Source: Planococcus maritimus (GTDB lineage: Bacteria; Bacillota; Bacilli; Bacillales_A; Planococcaceae). Taken from it: a stretch of 64,000 bases of DNA. Below the pieces are notes generated by a model. That model was not told where the DNA came from. It did not search any database and was given only the letters and a program-made list of their open reading frames with translations. Positions 17,821-27,418 of the stretch are shown one piece after another; within the stretch, counting starts at the first letter, position 1, and each line of letters opens with the position of its first letter. A program made the translations under genes and the position numbers. The DNA lies in the NCBI RefSeq assembly GCF_001592825.1, contig NZ_LTZG01000011.1, positions 186,001 to 250,000 of the forward strand. The letters are read 5' to 3'.

Positions 17821-18663
17821 ATGGAACAGCTATTGACCATCGAAAAAGTATTGAACAACAATGTCGTGATCGCCCGCCATGAGGCCTATAAGGAAGTCGT
17901 CTTGATCGGCAACGGGCTCGGCTTTAATCGCAAAAAAGGCGATGTCATTTCGTTCGACCATGCTGACAAGACCTTCCTATTAAAAGACGAGGCGGAAAAG
18001 GAACAATACGTCAACTTGCTGCCGCATATCGACGAAAACCTGATTGCGTTTATCAACGACCAATTATTATATATTGCCGAACAGATGGGCACGGAGTTGA
18101 ATGAACATATACACGTCGCATTGACGGACCATCTGTCTTTTGCCATCAAGCGCATCCAGCAGAACATGCAGTTTTCGAATTCGTTCCTGTTTGAAATCGA
18201 ATCCTTGTACCCGAAAGAATACCAAGTGGCCAAAGGCGTGGTGAAAGCGTTCCAGAATCATATGGGCATCGTCTTCCCAGAAGGTGAGATTGGGTTTATC
18301 GCACTCCACATCCACAGCGCCGTGACCGATAAATCTTTGCGCGACATCAACAAGGATCACGCGCTCATTTCCCGCCTGACAGAATTAATCGAAGAAGGGC
18401 TGAAAGTTGAGTTGAGCAAGGACAACGTCAATTACCATCGCTTAATCCAGCATCTGCACCGGGCGATCGACCGTATCCACCAGGGAGAATCGCTGGGGGA
18501 TGAAAATAAACTTGAAGCCCTCTTGAAAGCTGAATACCCGGTGTGCTATAATCTGGCTTGGAAGCTCATTAAAGTAATGCAAAACCAATTAAAAAAGCCT
18601 GTCGACGAAGCGGAAGTGCTTTATCTGACCATTCATCTGCAGCGCTTGACTCATACAAACTAA
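17821..18663 (+). CDS. glcT: Transcription antiterminator GlcT
   Basis: A 280-residue BglG/SacY-family antiterminator. The N-terminal CAT RNA-binding domain (1-55, IEKVLNNNVVIARH, VLIGNGLGFNRKKGD) is followed by PRD1 (~70-170) and PRD2 (~175-280), which hold the histidines phosphorylated by the PTS (HIHVALTDHLSF, ALHIHSAV, HLHRAIDRI, LTIHLQRL). It lies directly upstream of ptsG with a matching RNA target between them, so it should bind that RNA and prevent termination when glucose is available. GGAGGATATC precedes the ATG. Confidence 0.95.
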   Translation: MEQLLTIEKVLNNNVVIARHEAYKEVVLIGNGLGFNRKKGDVISFDHADKTFLLKDEAEKEQYVNLLPHIDENLIAFINDQLLYIAEQMGTELNEHIHVALTDHLSFAIKRIQQNMQFSNSFLFEIESLYPKEYQVAKGVVKAFQNHMGIVFPEGEIGFIALHIHSAVTDKSLRDINKDHALISRLTELIEEGLKVELSKDNVNYHRLIQHLHRAIDRIHQGESLGDENKLEALLKAEYPVCYNLAWKLIKVMQNQLKKPVDEAEVLYLTIHLQRLTHTN

Positions 18664-18668
18664 TTCAT

Positions 18669-18744
18669 ACGTGTTACTGACTCGATCAGGCATGAGTATG
18701 AAAAGGTACAACGGTTAACCTTGGGGATTTCTCCCCTTTTTTAC
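18669..18744 (+). promoter_or_regulatory. GlcT RNA antiterminator target and leader terminator of ptsG
   Basis: The segment 18669-18698 (ACGTGTTACTGA, TCGATCAGGCATGAGT) closely resembles the ribonucleic antiterminator of the B. subtilis ptsG leader. A terminator follows (GGGGA/TCCCC stem at 18723-18736 then TTTTTT). GlcT binding to the first structure should stop the second forming and allow ptsG transcription. Confidence 0.9.
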
Positions 18745-18848
18745 CGATGCCTTTTCCGCTCATGCCTTTTTTGTATGCTTTAGCTTCCGCGAGATACGCT
18801 CACCCTGTTTCATCCGCAACAAGTTTAACCAAAAAAGGAGGAAATTTT

Positions 18849-20900
18849 ATGTCTAATGTATTCGGTACACTGCAAAAAGTCGGGAAAGCCCTCATGCTCC
18901 CTGTCGCACTCTTGCCTGCAGCCGGAATTTTGCTGGCATTCGGCACAAGTTTTTCACAAGACACTTTTGTGGAAGCGGTACCATTTTTCGGCACACCCTG
19001 GATCCAGTCCTTGCTCTTCGTCATGGCAGAAGCCGGCGGCGTCATTTTCGCCAACTTGCCATTGCTCTTTGCAGTCGGCGTCGCAATCGGTCTCGCTGGC
19101 GGTGACGGCGTCGCGGGACTCGCCGCGATCATCGGCTATTTAATCATGAACGTTACCATGAAAGCGGTCGGTGGCATCACCCCTGAAATGGCCACTTCCG
19201 ACCCAGCCTATGCCATGGTTCTCGGCATTCCGACCTTGCAGACCGGCGTCTTCGGCGGGATTATCGTCGGAATACTAGCCGCGGCGATGTACAATAAGTT
19301 CTTCAATATCAACTTGCCGCAATTTCTCGGCTTTTTTGCCGGCAAGCGCTTTGTTCCAATCATTACCGCGTTTACCGCATTATTTCTCGGTATTGCTATG
19401 TACCTGCTTTGGCCTTTTGCACAAAGCGGCTTGAACTCTCTTTCTTATTTCATGCTTGAAACGAACCGCACACTTGCAGCATTCGTCTTCGGCGTAGTGG
19501 AACGCTCGTTGATTCCATTCGGGCTACACCATATTTTCTATTCACCGTTCTGGTTCGAGTTTGGCTCGTACACAAGTGCGGCAGGCGAAATCGTCCGCGG
19601 CGACCAACGCATCTTCTTTGAACAATTGCGTGACGGTGTAGATTTCACAGCCGGTACGTTCATGACAGGAAAATTCCCGTTCATGATGTTCGGTCTTCCA
19701 GCAGCGGCACTTGCGATTTATCACACAGCACGCCCTGAACGTAAAAAAGTCGTTGGCGGCATCATGGCATCAGCTGCTTTGACTTCATTTTTGACGGGAA
19801 TCACTGAACCACTTGAATTCGCATTCCTGTTCGTTGCACCTGTATTGTTCGGAATCCACGCAGTATTTGCAGGACTGTCGTTTATGATCATGCATTTACT
19901 CGATGTTAAAATCGGCATGACTTTCTCCGGTGGCCTCATCGACTTCTTGCTGTTTGGCGTCATGCCGGGCAGAACGGAATGGTTCTGGGTGATCGTTGTC
20001 GGATTGTTCTTCGCCGTCATTTACTATTTCGGCTTCCGTTTCGCCATCACAAAATTCAATTTGATGACACCGGGACGTGAAGATGAAGAAGAAGACGAAG
20101 ACAGCGACGCAGAAGTTGGCGAATTGCCATACGAAATCCTCCAAGCAATGGGCGGTCAGCAAAACATCACCCATTTGGATGCTTGCATCACTCGCCTGCG
20201 CGTCAGTGTAGAAGACAAAGGCGCAGTCGATAAAAAGAAATTGAAAAAACTCGGCGCTTCCGGCGTCATGGAAGTCGGCAATAACATCCAAGCGATCTTT
20301 GGACCTGTATCCGACAACTTGCGTGGGCAAATGCAAGACATCATGAATGGCAAAACGCCGCGCACAAAAGAAGATGTATCGAAGATCATGGACCAAACCA
20401 AAGACGCAGGCGATGCACCTGTACGCCTTGGCACAGTGGATTTTGGCATCCCGATCACAGGTGACATCCTGCCGATCACCGATGTACCGGATCAAGTCTT
20501 CTCTGGCAGAATGGTCGGCGACGGCTTTGCGGTCAAACCGGCTGAAGGCAAAGTCTACTCGCCTGTTAACGGTGAAGTCGTCACTTTGTTCCCCACGAAA
20601 CACGCAATCGGTTTGAAAGCAGACGATGGAACTGAGTTATTGATCCATATCGGCATCGACACTGTCCACTTGAAAGGCGAAGGCTTCACGGCTCACGTCG
20701 AACAAAACGACCTTGTGGAACAAGGCCAATTGTTAATGGAAATGGATCTTGACTATATCGGCAAACACGCACCATCCATCATCACGCCGGTTGTCTTCAC
20801 CAGCCTTCAAGAAGGACAAAAAGTGAACGTCAAAATGTCCGGCCACGTAGCCGCGAATACGAAAGACTTGATTGAAATCACAACTGGCGAAGAAGTCTAA
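18849..20900 (+). CDS. ptsG: PTS glucose transporter, EIICBA
   Basis: A 683-residue fused PTS permease. EIIC (~1-400) contains [17 protein letters not shown] and [15 protein letters not shown]. The EIIB phosphocysteine is in DACITRLRV (~445) and the EIIA phosphohistidine in [10 protein letters not shown] (~599). It imports glucose as glucose-6-P. The long reading frame starts 34 codons earlier inside the leader terminator, so I use the ATG at 18849, which has AAGGAGGAAATTTT before it. Placement after glcT and its RNA target supports glucose specificity. Confidence 0.95.
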   Translation: MSNVFGTLQKVGKALMLPVALLPAAGILLAFGTSFSQDTFVEAVPFFGTPWIQSLLFVMAEAGGVIFANLPLLFAVGVAIGLAGGDGVAGLAAIIGYLIMNVTMKAVGGITPEMATSDPAYAMVLGIPTLQTGVFGGIIVGILAAAMYNKFFNINLPQFLGFFAGKRFVPIITAFTALFLGIAMYLLWPFAQSGLNSLSYFMLETNRTLAAFVFGVVERSLIPFGLHHIFYSPFWFEFGSYTSAAGEIVRGDQRIFFEQLRDGVDFTAGTFMTGKFPFMMFGLPAAALAIYHTARPERKKVVGGIMASAALTSFLTGITEPLEFAFLFVAPVLFGIHAVFAGLSFMIMHLLDVKIGMTFSGGLIDFLLFGVMPGRTEWFWVIVVGLFFAVIYYFGFRFAITKFNLMTPGREDEEEDEDSDAEVGELPYEILQAMGGQQNITHLDACITRLRVSVEDKGAVDKKKLKKLGASGVMEVGNNIQAIFGPVSDNLRGQMQDIMNGKTPRTKEDVSKIMDQTKDAGDAPVRLGTVDFGIPITGDILPITDVPDQVFSGRMVGDGFAVKPAEGKVYSPVNGEVVTLFPTKHAIGLKADDGTELLIHIGIDTVHLKGEGFTAHVEQNDLVEQGQLLMEMDLDYIGKHAPSIITPVVFTSLQEGQKVNVKMSGHVAANTKDLIEITTGEEV

Positions 20901-20924
20901 ACAGCTCTTCCCGGCTAGTCACAC

Positions 20925-20971
20925 ACCCGGATCCGTGCGAGTCTCTTCGCATCGGGCCGGGTTTTCTTTTT
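20925..20971 (+). terminator. Terminator of ptsG
   Basis: ACCCGG-CCG-GCGA pairs with TTCGC-CGG-CCGGGT, followed by TTTTCTTTT. Confidence 0.88.
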
Positions 20972-21008
20972 ACAGATGCTTCACCACCAGTTTGAAAGGA
21001 TGAACACG

Positions 21009-21800
21009 ATGAAACTACTCACCTTGAATTGCCATGCCTGGCATGAAGAAAGCCAGATGGAGAAAATCCGTTATCTGGCACAAGCCATTGCCGAAAAACA
21101 ATACGATGTTATCGCCTTGCAGGAAGTGAACCAGTCGATAGACGGGAAAGCAGAACGGATCGTCAAACACGACAATTACGCGCAGGTGCTGCTTCAGGAG
21201 CTCGAGCAACTCGGCGTGACAGGATACTCGATAGTATGGGGCTTTTCCCACCTTGTTTACGGCCGCTATGAAGAAGGTTCGGTCATCTTGACGCGCCATC
21301 CGGTGATCGAGGAGCATAGCTTCTTCGTCAGCCAAAGCACCGACAAGCATTCTCCGAAAACGCGCAAAATCGTTGGCGCGACGATCCAATATGCGGGTCA
21401 GCCCATAACATTTTATTCCTGCCATATGGGCTGGTGGCTCGATCCAATCGAACCGTTCCAATACCAAGCCGATCAACTATTGGAACATATGAAGAAAGAG
21501 GGCCACACGTTCTTGCTGGGCGACTTCAATAACGACGCCTCACTCGACCAGCAAGGCTATGCGTATTTACTGAAAAACGGCCTGCACGACACCTATACTT
21601 TGGCCGAAGAAAAAGACGCCGGCATCACCGTCAAAGGCAAAATCACCGGCTGGAGCGACAACAAGCAAGACTTGCGCATCGACTTGATCTTGTCCACCGA
21701 ACCCGTCGCCGTCAAATCGTCGAAAGTCATCTTCAACAGCGACAATAAGCCATTGGTGTCCGATCATTTTGGCGTGGAAGTCCATGTGGAAATGAAGTGA
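21009..21800 (+). CDS. Endonuclease/exonuclease/phosphatase-fold protein (MapP-like)
   Basis: A 263-residue metal-dependent hydrolase: TLNCHAWHEE at the N-terminus, ALQEVNQ (metal Glu), YSCHMGWW, LLGDFNNDAS (metal Asp/Asn) and a final VSDHFGVEV (catalytic His). This fold includes nucleases and sugar-phosphate phosphatases. The CHMGWW and GDFNN motifs and the position after a PTS gene recall maltose-6'-phosphate phosphatase MapP, so a sugar-phosphate substrate is plausible but not proven. I chose the ATG at 21009 (GAAAGGA 8 bp before) rather than upstream in-frame ATGs. A strong terminator separates it from ptsG. Confidence 0.82.
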   Translation: MKLLTLNCHAWHEESQMEKIRYLAQAIAEKQYDVIALQEVNQSIDGKAERIVKHDNYAQVLLQELEQLGVTGYSIVWGFSHLVYGRYEEGSVILTRHPVIEEHSFFVSQSTDKHSPKTRKIVGATIQYAGQPITFYSCHMGWWLDPIEPFQYQADQLLEHMKKEGHTFLLGDFNNDASLDQQGYAYLLKNGLHDTYTLAEEKDAGITVKGKITGWSDNKQDLRIDLILSTEPVAVKSSKVIFNSDNKPLVSDHFGVEVHVEMK

Positions 21801-21945
21801 AAGAATAAGTTAGAGTTTTGACGCAATTTGTTAGGGTTCACTCCAAAGGATATTTCACAAAACAGGGTAAAATTTTTATGACTCCCTTTAGAAACTGCTT
21901 ATCTATAGCTAGCCAATTCAACATTTATCTCTATTGAACGGTACA

Positions 21946-22070
21946 GATGAAAATAGCGGAAGGCGGCGACTCCTGCGGGATAGCATGAGCTGAAGACCCT
22001 GGACTGAGCGTAGCGAAGGAAGCGGCTGAAGCCATGCCCGCGGAAAGCGTCCGCCTGAAGCGATTTCATC
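21946..22070. repeat. 125-bp element with terminal inverted repeats (MITE-like)
   Basis: The ends are imperfect inverted repeats: GATGAAA...GGCGG at 21946-21966 and CCGCC...TTTCATC at 22051-22070. The interior has GCGACTCCTGCGGGA, GAAGACCC and CCGCGGAAAGCGTCCGC. Sequences of this type are common noncoding repeats in Bacillaceae. Related copies lie at 28239-28375 and 53768-53889. No reading frame inside. The rest of 21801-22178 holds only the terminator at 22113. Confidence 0.75.
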
Positions 22071-22112
22071 ACTCTTTTTTGCTATTTCTAGCTCTCGAGT
22101 TAAACTCACCTC

Positions 22113-22162
22113 AAAAAACCGCTTTCTCCCTCCAGATATCCGGGGGGAAAAAGCGGTTTTTC
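22113..22162. terminator. Terminator of the Gfo/Idh/MocA gene
   Basis: AAAAACCGCTTT pairs with AAAGCGGTTTTT around a CCCTCC/GGGGGG stem. It can act in both directions; the - strand oxidoreductase gene ends 17 bp to the right. Confidence 0.85.
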
Positions 22163-22178
22163 GTTTGGCTATTGTGTA

Positions 22179-23117
22179 TTAAAGCAATAGCTGTGTCACT
22201 TGCCGGGAAATTTCGTGCGTATTGATTGTGGATTCCATTTGCCCATCATGGACGCAGCGGATAAATTCATCGAGTTCGTAATACATCGTATCGAATTCGT
22301 GCGGGACGGAAATGTCTTCCGTCGTGCCGTCGCGGAATTTGATCAGCACGTGTTTCGGGTCGCTGATTTTGTCGATTTCGATGACGCCATTCTCGCCTTG
22401 AATTTCGCTCGGCAAATACGAATCTGAAATCTTCGAATACATGACGACCGCTTCACTTTCCCCGTAATCGAGAATCATGCTGCCTTGCCCTTCTGCCCCG
22501 GTCGACAACAGGTAGCGGTTGCGCAATACAGCATCCGGCTCACCCGCCAAATGGACGAGCGGCGCCAATCCATAAACGCCGAGATCCGTTTTCGCGCCGT
22601 TGCCGAGTTCCGGCTTAAAGGCATTTTCGATGATGCCTTCTTTGTATTTATCGTAGCGGGATGAATACTGATTGTAATGGAACACATAGCGGCGAATCGG
22701 CCCGATCTTGTGCAACTCTTCTTTCAGCCTTAGGAAAGTCGGCGTCACGGTCGATTTCATCGCTTCCATATAAGTCATGCCGGTTTTCTTTGAAGCCGCA
22801 ATAACCCGATCCATCTCGTCAATTGTCGTAACAGCTGGCTTTTCACATAAAACGTGTACGCCGTATTGCATCGCAAGCAGGCTTTGTTCGGCATGGAACG
22901 CATTCGGCGAAGCGATATAGACCGCGTCAATATTGCCTTCTTCGAACATTTTCTTCATGTTCGTGTAGACCAGCTCCACCCCGTATTTCTCCGCAAACGC
23001 GCGACCCGTCTCTTCTGTTCGTGAATAAATTGCACCGAGTTGAAAATCCGGATGTTGCTTCGCTGCTTTGATAAACCGATCCGTGATCCAATTTGTGCCA
23101 ATGATGCCAAATTTCAT
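22179..23117 (-). CDS. Gfo/Idh/MocA-family oxidoreductase
   Basis: A 312-residue NAD(P)-dependent oxidoreductase. It has an N-terminal Rossmann fold (FGIIGTNWITDRFI), VYIASPNAFHAEQSLLA and the family hallmark HVLCEKPAV (~95). The C-terminal alpha/beta domain has GNGAKTDLGVYG, containing the conserved catalytic-region Asp. Substrates in this family are usually sugars or inositols; none can be named here. Single gene with its own terminator, transcribed away from cstA. Confidence 0.88.
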   Translation of the reverse strand: MKFGIIGTNWITDRFIKAAKQHPDFQLGAIYSRTEETGRAFAEKYGVELVYTNMKKMFEEGNIDAVYIASPNAFHAEQSLLAMQYGVHVLCEKPAVTTIDEMDRVIAASKKTGMTYMEAMKSTVTPTFLRLKEELHKIGPIRRYVFHYNQYSSRYDKYKEGIIENAFKPELGNGAKTDLGVYGLAPLVHLAGEPDAVLRNRYLLSTGAEGQGSMILDYGESEAVVMYSKISDSYLPSEIQGENGVIEIDKISDPKHVLIKFRDGTTEDISVPHEFDTMYYELDEFIRCVHDGQMESTINTHEISRQVTQLLL

Positions 23118-23434
23118 AATCCGTTCCCTCTTCTCTTTATATACTTCATTTCAAGCATAAGGCAATCGCGCCCTGATGTCACACGCTCTCATTTATCCTT
23201 ATTTCAAGATAATGAATGTCGAGATTTTATACGCTGTATTGGAGATTGTCACACGCTCCTTAGTGCTCAAAACCTAATGGAGACGCTTACACATCCCTTC
23301 TTCTTAATAATTATCGATTTCTTTATTATAAATAAATAGAAATATTAGTTTTTTCGAAATATTATAGTTTATTTACGAGAAAAGATGCTATCATGTGTAT
23401 ACGATATATCACATACACCAGGAGGACGACGCAT
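23118..23434. other. AT-rich divergent promoter region before cstA
   Basis: No gene seen. A 9-bp direct repeat GAAATATTA occurs at 23339-23347 and 23356-23364 (17-bp period), and GTGTAT/ATACAC form an inverted repeat (23395-23400, 23413-23418) just before the cstA ribosome site. Either could be a regulator site; none is a known operator to me. Confidence 0.35.
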
Positions 23435-24871
23435 ATGATTACATTTTTCGCAGCATTAGCTTTATTGATACTAGGATACATGTTTTATTCGAAATTCATC
23501 GAAAAGGTATTTGGCGTCGACGATACCACTCCAACACCTGCCTACGCACAAGCAGACAATATCGACTACGTGCCGATGAGCTGGTGGAAAGGCAATTTGA
23601 TCCAGCTGTTGAACATCGCAGGACTCGGCCCGATCTATGGCGCTGTGGCTGGCGCGTTGTACGGGCCGGTCGCTTTCATCTGGATCGTTGTCGGCTGCAT
23701 TTTTGCAGGCGGCGTCCACGATTACTTCTCGGGCATGATGTCGATGCGCCACGGCGGAGCTCAGTTCCCCACGCTCGTCGGACGCTACCTCGGAAAGAAC
23801 GCCAAAGTCTTTATCAACGGTTTGTCGCTTGTCTTAATGCTTTTGGTCGCGGCTGCCTTTACAGCGGGCCCCGCCCAATTAATCGCACAAATCACGCCGC
23901 TTTCCTTTATCGCGGCGCTTGCCTTGATCTTCGCTTATTTCGTCCTTGCGACGATCTTGCCAATCAACCGCATCATCGGCCGCATTTATCCGCTGCTTGG
24001 CGGCATCCTGTTGTTTATGGCGCTTGCGGTAGCCGTAGCGCTCATCTTCTCAGGCAAGCCGATGCCGAACCTCACTTTCAGCAATTTGCATCCTGGCGAA
24101 TTGCCGATCTGGCCGCTTTTGATGGTTACCGTATCATGCGGTGCGATTTCTGGCTTCCATAGCACGCAAAGCCCGATCATTGCCCGGACGATGAAAAAAG
24201 AAACCGACGGCCGTAAAATTTTCTACGGTGCCATGGTCATTGAAGGCGTCATTGCCCTCGTCTGGGCGGCGGCTGGCATGACTTTCTTCAACGGCACTGA
24301 AGGGCTCGGTGCGGCACTCGCAGCGGGCGGTCCATCTGGCGTCGTCAATGACATCTCGATCTCGCTCCTTGGTACTTTGGGCGGCATCCTCGCAATCTTC
24401 GGCGTCATCATCTTGCCGATCACAACGGGTGATACCGCGCTTCGTTCTTCACGCATGATCTTGGCCGATTTGCTGTCGAAGTTTACCAAAACTGACGGCA
24501 CTTTGCGCATCCTATTGATCACCGTCCCGCTCGCCATCCCGACGTTCTATATGGCGACGATCGACTACACGTTCTTGTGGCGTTACGTCGGCTGGACCAA
24601 CCAAGTGGTTGCAACCTTCATGCTGTGGACTGCGACGATGTATTTGCTCAAGAACTACAAACTGCATTGGATCAGCGGCGTACCCGCCATGTTCATGACA
24701 GGCGTCGTCTCCATGTACATCTTCTACGCACCGGAAGGCTTGAACATGGAATACCACATCGCCGCCATGATCGGCTCAGTCATCACGCTGGCTGTCGCTT
24801 TATGGTATGTGGCGCAGATTCTGAAATACCGTACTGCGAAGCAAGTGGATTCGGAATACGAAGCGGTTTAA
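23435..24871 (+). CDS. cstA: CstA-family carbon starvation carrier
   Basis: A 478-residue integral membrane protein with about 14 hydrophobic segments. DNIDYVPMSWWKG, GPIYGAVAGALYGPVAFIWIVVGCIFAGGVHDYFSGMMSMRHGG and GAISGFHSTQSPIIARTM (read in pieces) are CstA-family signatures. Known members import pyruvate or peptides during carbon limitation. It is shorter than the ~600-residue B. subtilis CstA and belongs to the compact form of the family. AGGAGG lies 9 bp before the ATG at 23435; the in-frame extension upstream lacks a site. Confidence 0.92.
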   Translation: MITFFAALALLILGYMFYSKFIEKVFGVDDTTPTPAYAQADNIDYVPMSWWKGNLIQLLNIAGLGPIYGAVAGALYGPVAFIWIVVGCIFAGGVHDYFSGMMSMRHGGAQFPTLVGRYLGKNAKVFINGLSLVLMLLVAAAFTAGPAQLIAQITPLSFIAALALIFAYFVLATILPINRIIGRIYPLLGGILLFMALAVAVALIFSGKPMPNLTFSNLHPGELPIWPLLMVTVSCGAISGFHSTQSPIIARTMKKETDGRKIFYGAMVIEGVIALVWAAAGMTFFNGTEGLGAALAAGGPSGVVNDISISLLGTLGGILAIFGVIILPITTGDTALRSSRMILADLLSKFTKTDGTLRILLITVPLAIPTFYMATIDYTFLWRYVGWTNQVVATFMLWTATMYLLKNYKLHWISGVPAMFMTGVVSMYIFYAPEGLNMEYHIAAMIGSVITLAVALWYVAQILKYRTAKQVDSEYEAV

Positions 24872-24875
24872 AAAG

Positions 24876-24910
24876 AAGACGCTGGCATAATGCCAGCGTC
24901 TTTATTATTG
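24876..24910 (+). terminator. Terminator of cstA
   Basis: AAGACGCTGGCAT and its perfect complement ATGCCAGCGTCTT form a tight hairpin followed by TTTATTATT. Confidence 0.85.
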
Positions 24911-24945
24911 CCATCTATCACCAATTAATTGTTTAGGAACGAATG

Positions 24946-24971
24946 GTTTCATTATCAGAATTCAAGGGGAA
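24946..24971 (+). promoter_or_regulatory. Possible sigma-B promoter before the NAD-binding protein gene
   Basis: GTTTCA (24946-24951), 14 bp, then GGGGAA (24966-24971), against a general-stress consensus of GTTTAA and GGGTAT. It lies 37 bp upstream of the start at 25008. A weak match. Confidence 0.35.
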
Positions 24972-25007
24972 AGCTGAGTAATAACATTTTCAAAAAGGAG
25001 GGATTCG

Positions 25008-25625
25008 ATGAAAGTATTCGTTTTTGGCAGCGGTGGAGATGTGGGTGAGTATTTATTGAAGAAACTTGCGCAAAAAAATCATCAAGCAGTCACTATAGCC
25101 GAATCAGCAAACCGTGCAGATGAACTGAAAATGGTCGGCGCAGCTGAAGTATATCTAGCCGCAGATACCAGCTATACAGAAGTCCTCGCAGGGTGTGATG
25201 CGATTATTTATATAGCTGGCACGAGCCCTCACGCTGGGGAAGACAACAATGTACTGGTTGACCATGAAGCCGTTACCCGTGCCATGGCAGCGGCTAAGCA
25301 ACAACAAGTAGCGCGTCTCGTGTATTTATCTCCTGCGCGTGTAGACGAATCAGCCATATCGCAGAACACCGCTGGCAAGAAGATTCCAGAAGAACTGATG
25401 AAACTTGATGAATTCACCTACACCATCATCCATGCAAGCCGCGGGGTCCATAAACCTGGAAAAGGCATGATTGATATCATTGCTTCTAACCGCAAAAAAG
25501 CCGCCGACCTCCCTTTTGAAGATATTGCCGAAGTTCTCGTCGAATCACTCGCCAATAAGGCAACATATAACAAAACCTTGAATATTACACCAGGAATAAT
25601 ACCAATCAAAAAGGCATTGACTTAG
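25008..25625 (+). CDS. Atypical SDR / NAD(P)-binding protein (YhfK-like)
   Basis: A 205-residue Rossmann-fold protein. VFVFGSGGDVGEYLLKKLA is a GxxGxxG-type dinucleotide site, and AIIYIAGTSP and LVYLSPARVD are the strand ends of atypical SDRs (NAD(P)H-binding, NmrA/YhfK-like). The usual Tyr-x-x-x-Lys pair is not obvious, so it may act as a redox sensor or reductase of unknown substrate. AAGGAGG sits 7 bp before the ATG. The next gene begins 39 bp downstream, so the two probably share a transcript, possibly stress-induced. Confidence 0.8.
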   Translation: MKVFVFGSGGDVGEYLLKKLAQKNHQAVTIAESANRADELKMVGAAEVYLAADTSYTEVLAGCDAIIYIAGTSPHAGEDNNVLVDHEAVTRAMAAAKQQQVARLVYLSPARVDESAISQNTAGKKIPEELMKLDEFTYTIIHASRGVHKPGKGMIDIIASNRKKAADLPFEDIAEVLVESLANKATYNKTLNITPGIIPIKKALT

Positions 25626-25664
25626 TTTCGAGAAGACAAATTCTAAATAAAAAAGGTGAATTTT

Positions 25665-27296
25665 ATGGGGAAAATATCGAAATACCTACCGACCGCTATT
25701 ATAGGATCAACCGTAGCGGCTCCACTTGCATATATTGCTTATATTTATCAAAAAGATAATCACCAAAAACAACATGCCGTGCTCCGCAACTTCCCGCTGC
25801 TCGGTCGAGTTCGGTATATGGCGGAACACGTGGGCCCTGAACTGCGGCAATACTTGTTTTCCGGAGACAACGAGGGGCTTCCCTTTTCACGTATCCAATA
25901 CGAAGATATCGTCAAAGCTGGAAAATACAATGACCGCCTTATCGGTTTCGGCTCTGACCGCAATTTTGCGGAGGATGGATTTTACATCCGAAATTCGCTG
26001 TTTCCGAAGTTGCGGACGGAATTGAGAATCGATAACAGCCATAAAGTTGCCACCTACCGATATGTCGTCGATCACGAAGGGTTAATATCGCGAAAAGAAC
26101 ATCGTGAAGAAATTTTGGCAGACCCTTATTATTTGCGTGATGAAGACGCGATCGTAATCGGCGAAGGTTATTGCCGTCATCCATTCACAATAAAAGGCCA
26201 AGTGGGCATGTCCGCGATGAGTTACGGGGCTTTAGGTGAAAACGCCATTACCGCATTGTCGAAAGGACTGGGTATTGCCGGAGGAACTTGGATGAACACC
26301 GGCGAGGGCGGCATTTCCGATTATCATTTAGCAGGCGATACAGACTTGATTATGCAAATCGGCCCTGGCCTATTCGGTGTCCGGACACCAGGAGGCGAAT
26401 TTTCTTGGGAAGCGTTTAAAGAAAAAGCAGCCATGGAAAACGTGAAAGCCTTTGAAGTCAAACTTGCCCAAGGTGCAAAAACTCGCGGCGGGCATTTGGA
26501 AGGGAATAAAGTGACCGAAGAAATTGCGCGTATTCGTCTGATTGAACCCGGCAAAACCGTCAACAGCCCTAACCGGTTCACTGAATATGATTCGTTTGAA
26601 AAATTGTTTGCCTTTATTGAGCAATTGCGTGAAGTCGGCGGCAAACCGGTCGGCATGAAAATTGTTGTTGGTGATGTCGAAGGTCTTGAAGAAATGGCTC
26701 GAATCATGAGAGATACTGGCAAAGGGCCTGACTTCATTACAATCGATGGAGGCGAGGGTGGAACCGGTGCTACGTATCAAGAACTCGCAGACTCTGTCGG
26801 CTTGCCAATCATGACGGCTTTGCCGATTGTCGATGAACTGCTGCGCCAATACGGCGTGAGAGATCGCGTAAAGCTGATTGCATCCGGCAAACTGGTTACT
26901 CCTGATAAAATAGCAATGGCCCTTGCCCTGGGTGCCGACCTCGTTAATATCGCTAGAGGATTCATGATCAGTGTCGGCTGCATCATGGCGGAAGTTTGCC
27001 ATACGAATACCTGTCCAGTGGGTGTCGCGACAACAGATCCTGATTTGCAAGATGGACTGATTGTCGGCGAAAAAATGTACCGGGTCGCCAATTATGTCAT
27101 GTCTCTGCGCGCTGGCCTCTTTAACATCGCAGCTGCCACAGGCGTCGAATCTCCCACTTTAATCGAACGAAAACATCTCACCCATAAAGATATCCGGGGC
27201 CGTGTCTCCTCTGTTGGCAGTATGATTCATCAACTTGATCAAAAAGAAAAGCAAGAAAAACCTGTCGAAGATTTACCGCCAAAAAACAATCTATGA
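25665..27296 (+). CDS. Glutamate synthase-like FMN protein (YerD-like)
   Basis: A 543-residue protein with a short N-terminal hydrophobic segment (TAIIGSTVAAPLAYIAYIY) followed by a full glutamate-synthase central/FMN barrel domain: GQVGMSAMSYGALG, EGGISDYH, KLAQGAKTRGGHL, ITIDGGEGGTGATYQE and IARGFMISVGCIMAEVCHTNTCPVGVATTDP, whose cysteines resemble the GltB 3Fe-4S region. There is no amidotransferase domain, so it is not a complete glutamate synthase; the natural reaction is unknown. ATG at 25665 has AAAGGTG 6 bp before it. The stop codon is inside the terminator stem. Confidence 0.87.
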   Translation: MGKISKYLPTAIIGSTVAAPLAYIAYIYQKDNHQKQHAVLRNFPLLGRVRYMAEHVGPELRQYLFSGDNEGLPFSRIQYEDIVKAGKYNDRLIGFGSDRNFAEDGFYIRNSLFPKLRTELRIDNSHKVATYRYVVDHEGLISRKEHREEILADPYYLRDEDAIVIGEGYCRHPFTIKGQVGMSAMSYGALGENAITALSKGLGIAGGTWMNTGEGGISDYHLAGDTDLIMQIGPGLFGVRTPGGEFSWEAFKEKAAMENVKAFEVKLAQGAKTRGGHLEGNKVTEEIARIRLIEPGKTVNSPNRFTEYDSFEKLFAFIEQLREVGGKPVGMKIVVGDVEGLEEMARIMRDTGKGPDFITIDGGEGGTGATYQELADSVGLPIMTALPIVDELLRQYGVRDRVKLIASGKLVTPDKIAMALALGADLVNIARGFMISVGCIMAEVCHTNTCPVGVATTDPDLQDGLIVGEKMYRVANYVMSLRAGLFNIAAATGVESPTLIERKHLTHKDIRGRVSSVGSMIHQLDQKEKQEKPVEDLPPKNNL

Positions 27297-27341
27297 AAAT
27301 GCAGCAGCCCTTCTACTATAAGGGTTGCTGCATTTTCATAG
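27291..27341. terminator. Terminator of the glutamate-synthase-like gene
   Basis: A long stem: CTATGAAAATGCAGCA pairs with TGCTGCATTTTCATAG, with inner CCCTT/AAGGG. It overlaps the stop codon and could work on both strands. Confidence 0.85.
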
Positions 27342-27418
27342 AACTTTTAAAAAATGGTTCGTATATTTTATAAGCAATTTCTGCACTTCCTGTAGCTTCA
27401 GTAGAAAGGTCGGAACGG

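Noticed and set aside
18747-18848. 34-residue N-terminal extension of PtsG
   Set aside because: It would start within the leader terminator and has no ribosome site; the ATG at 18849 follows AAGGAGG.
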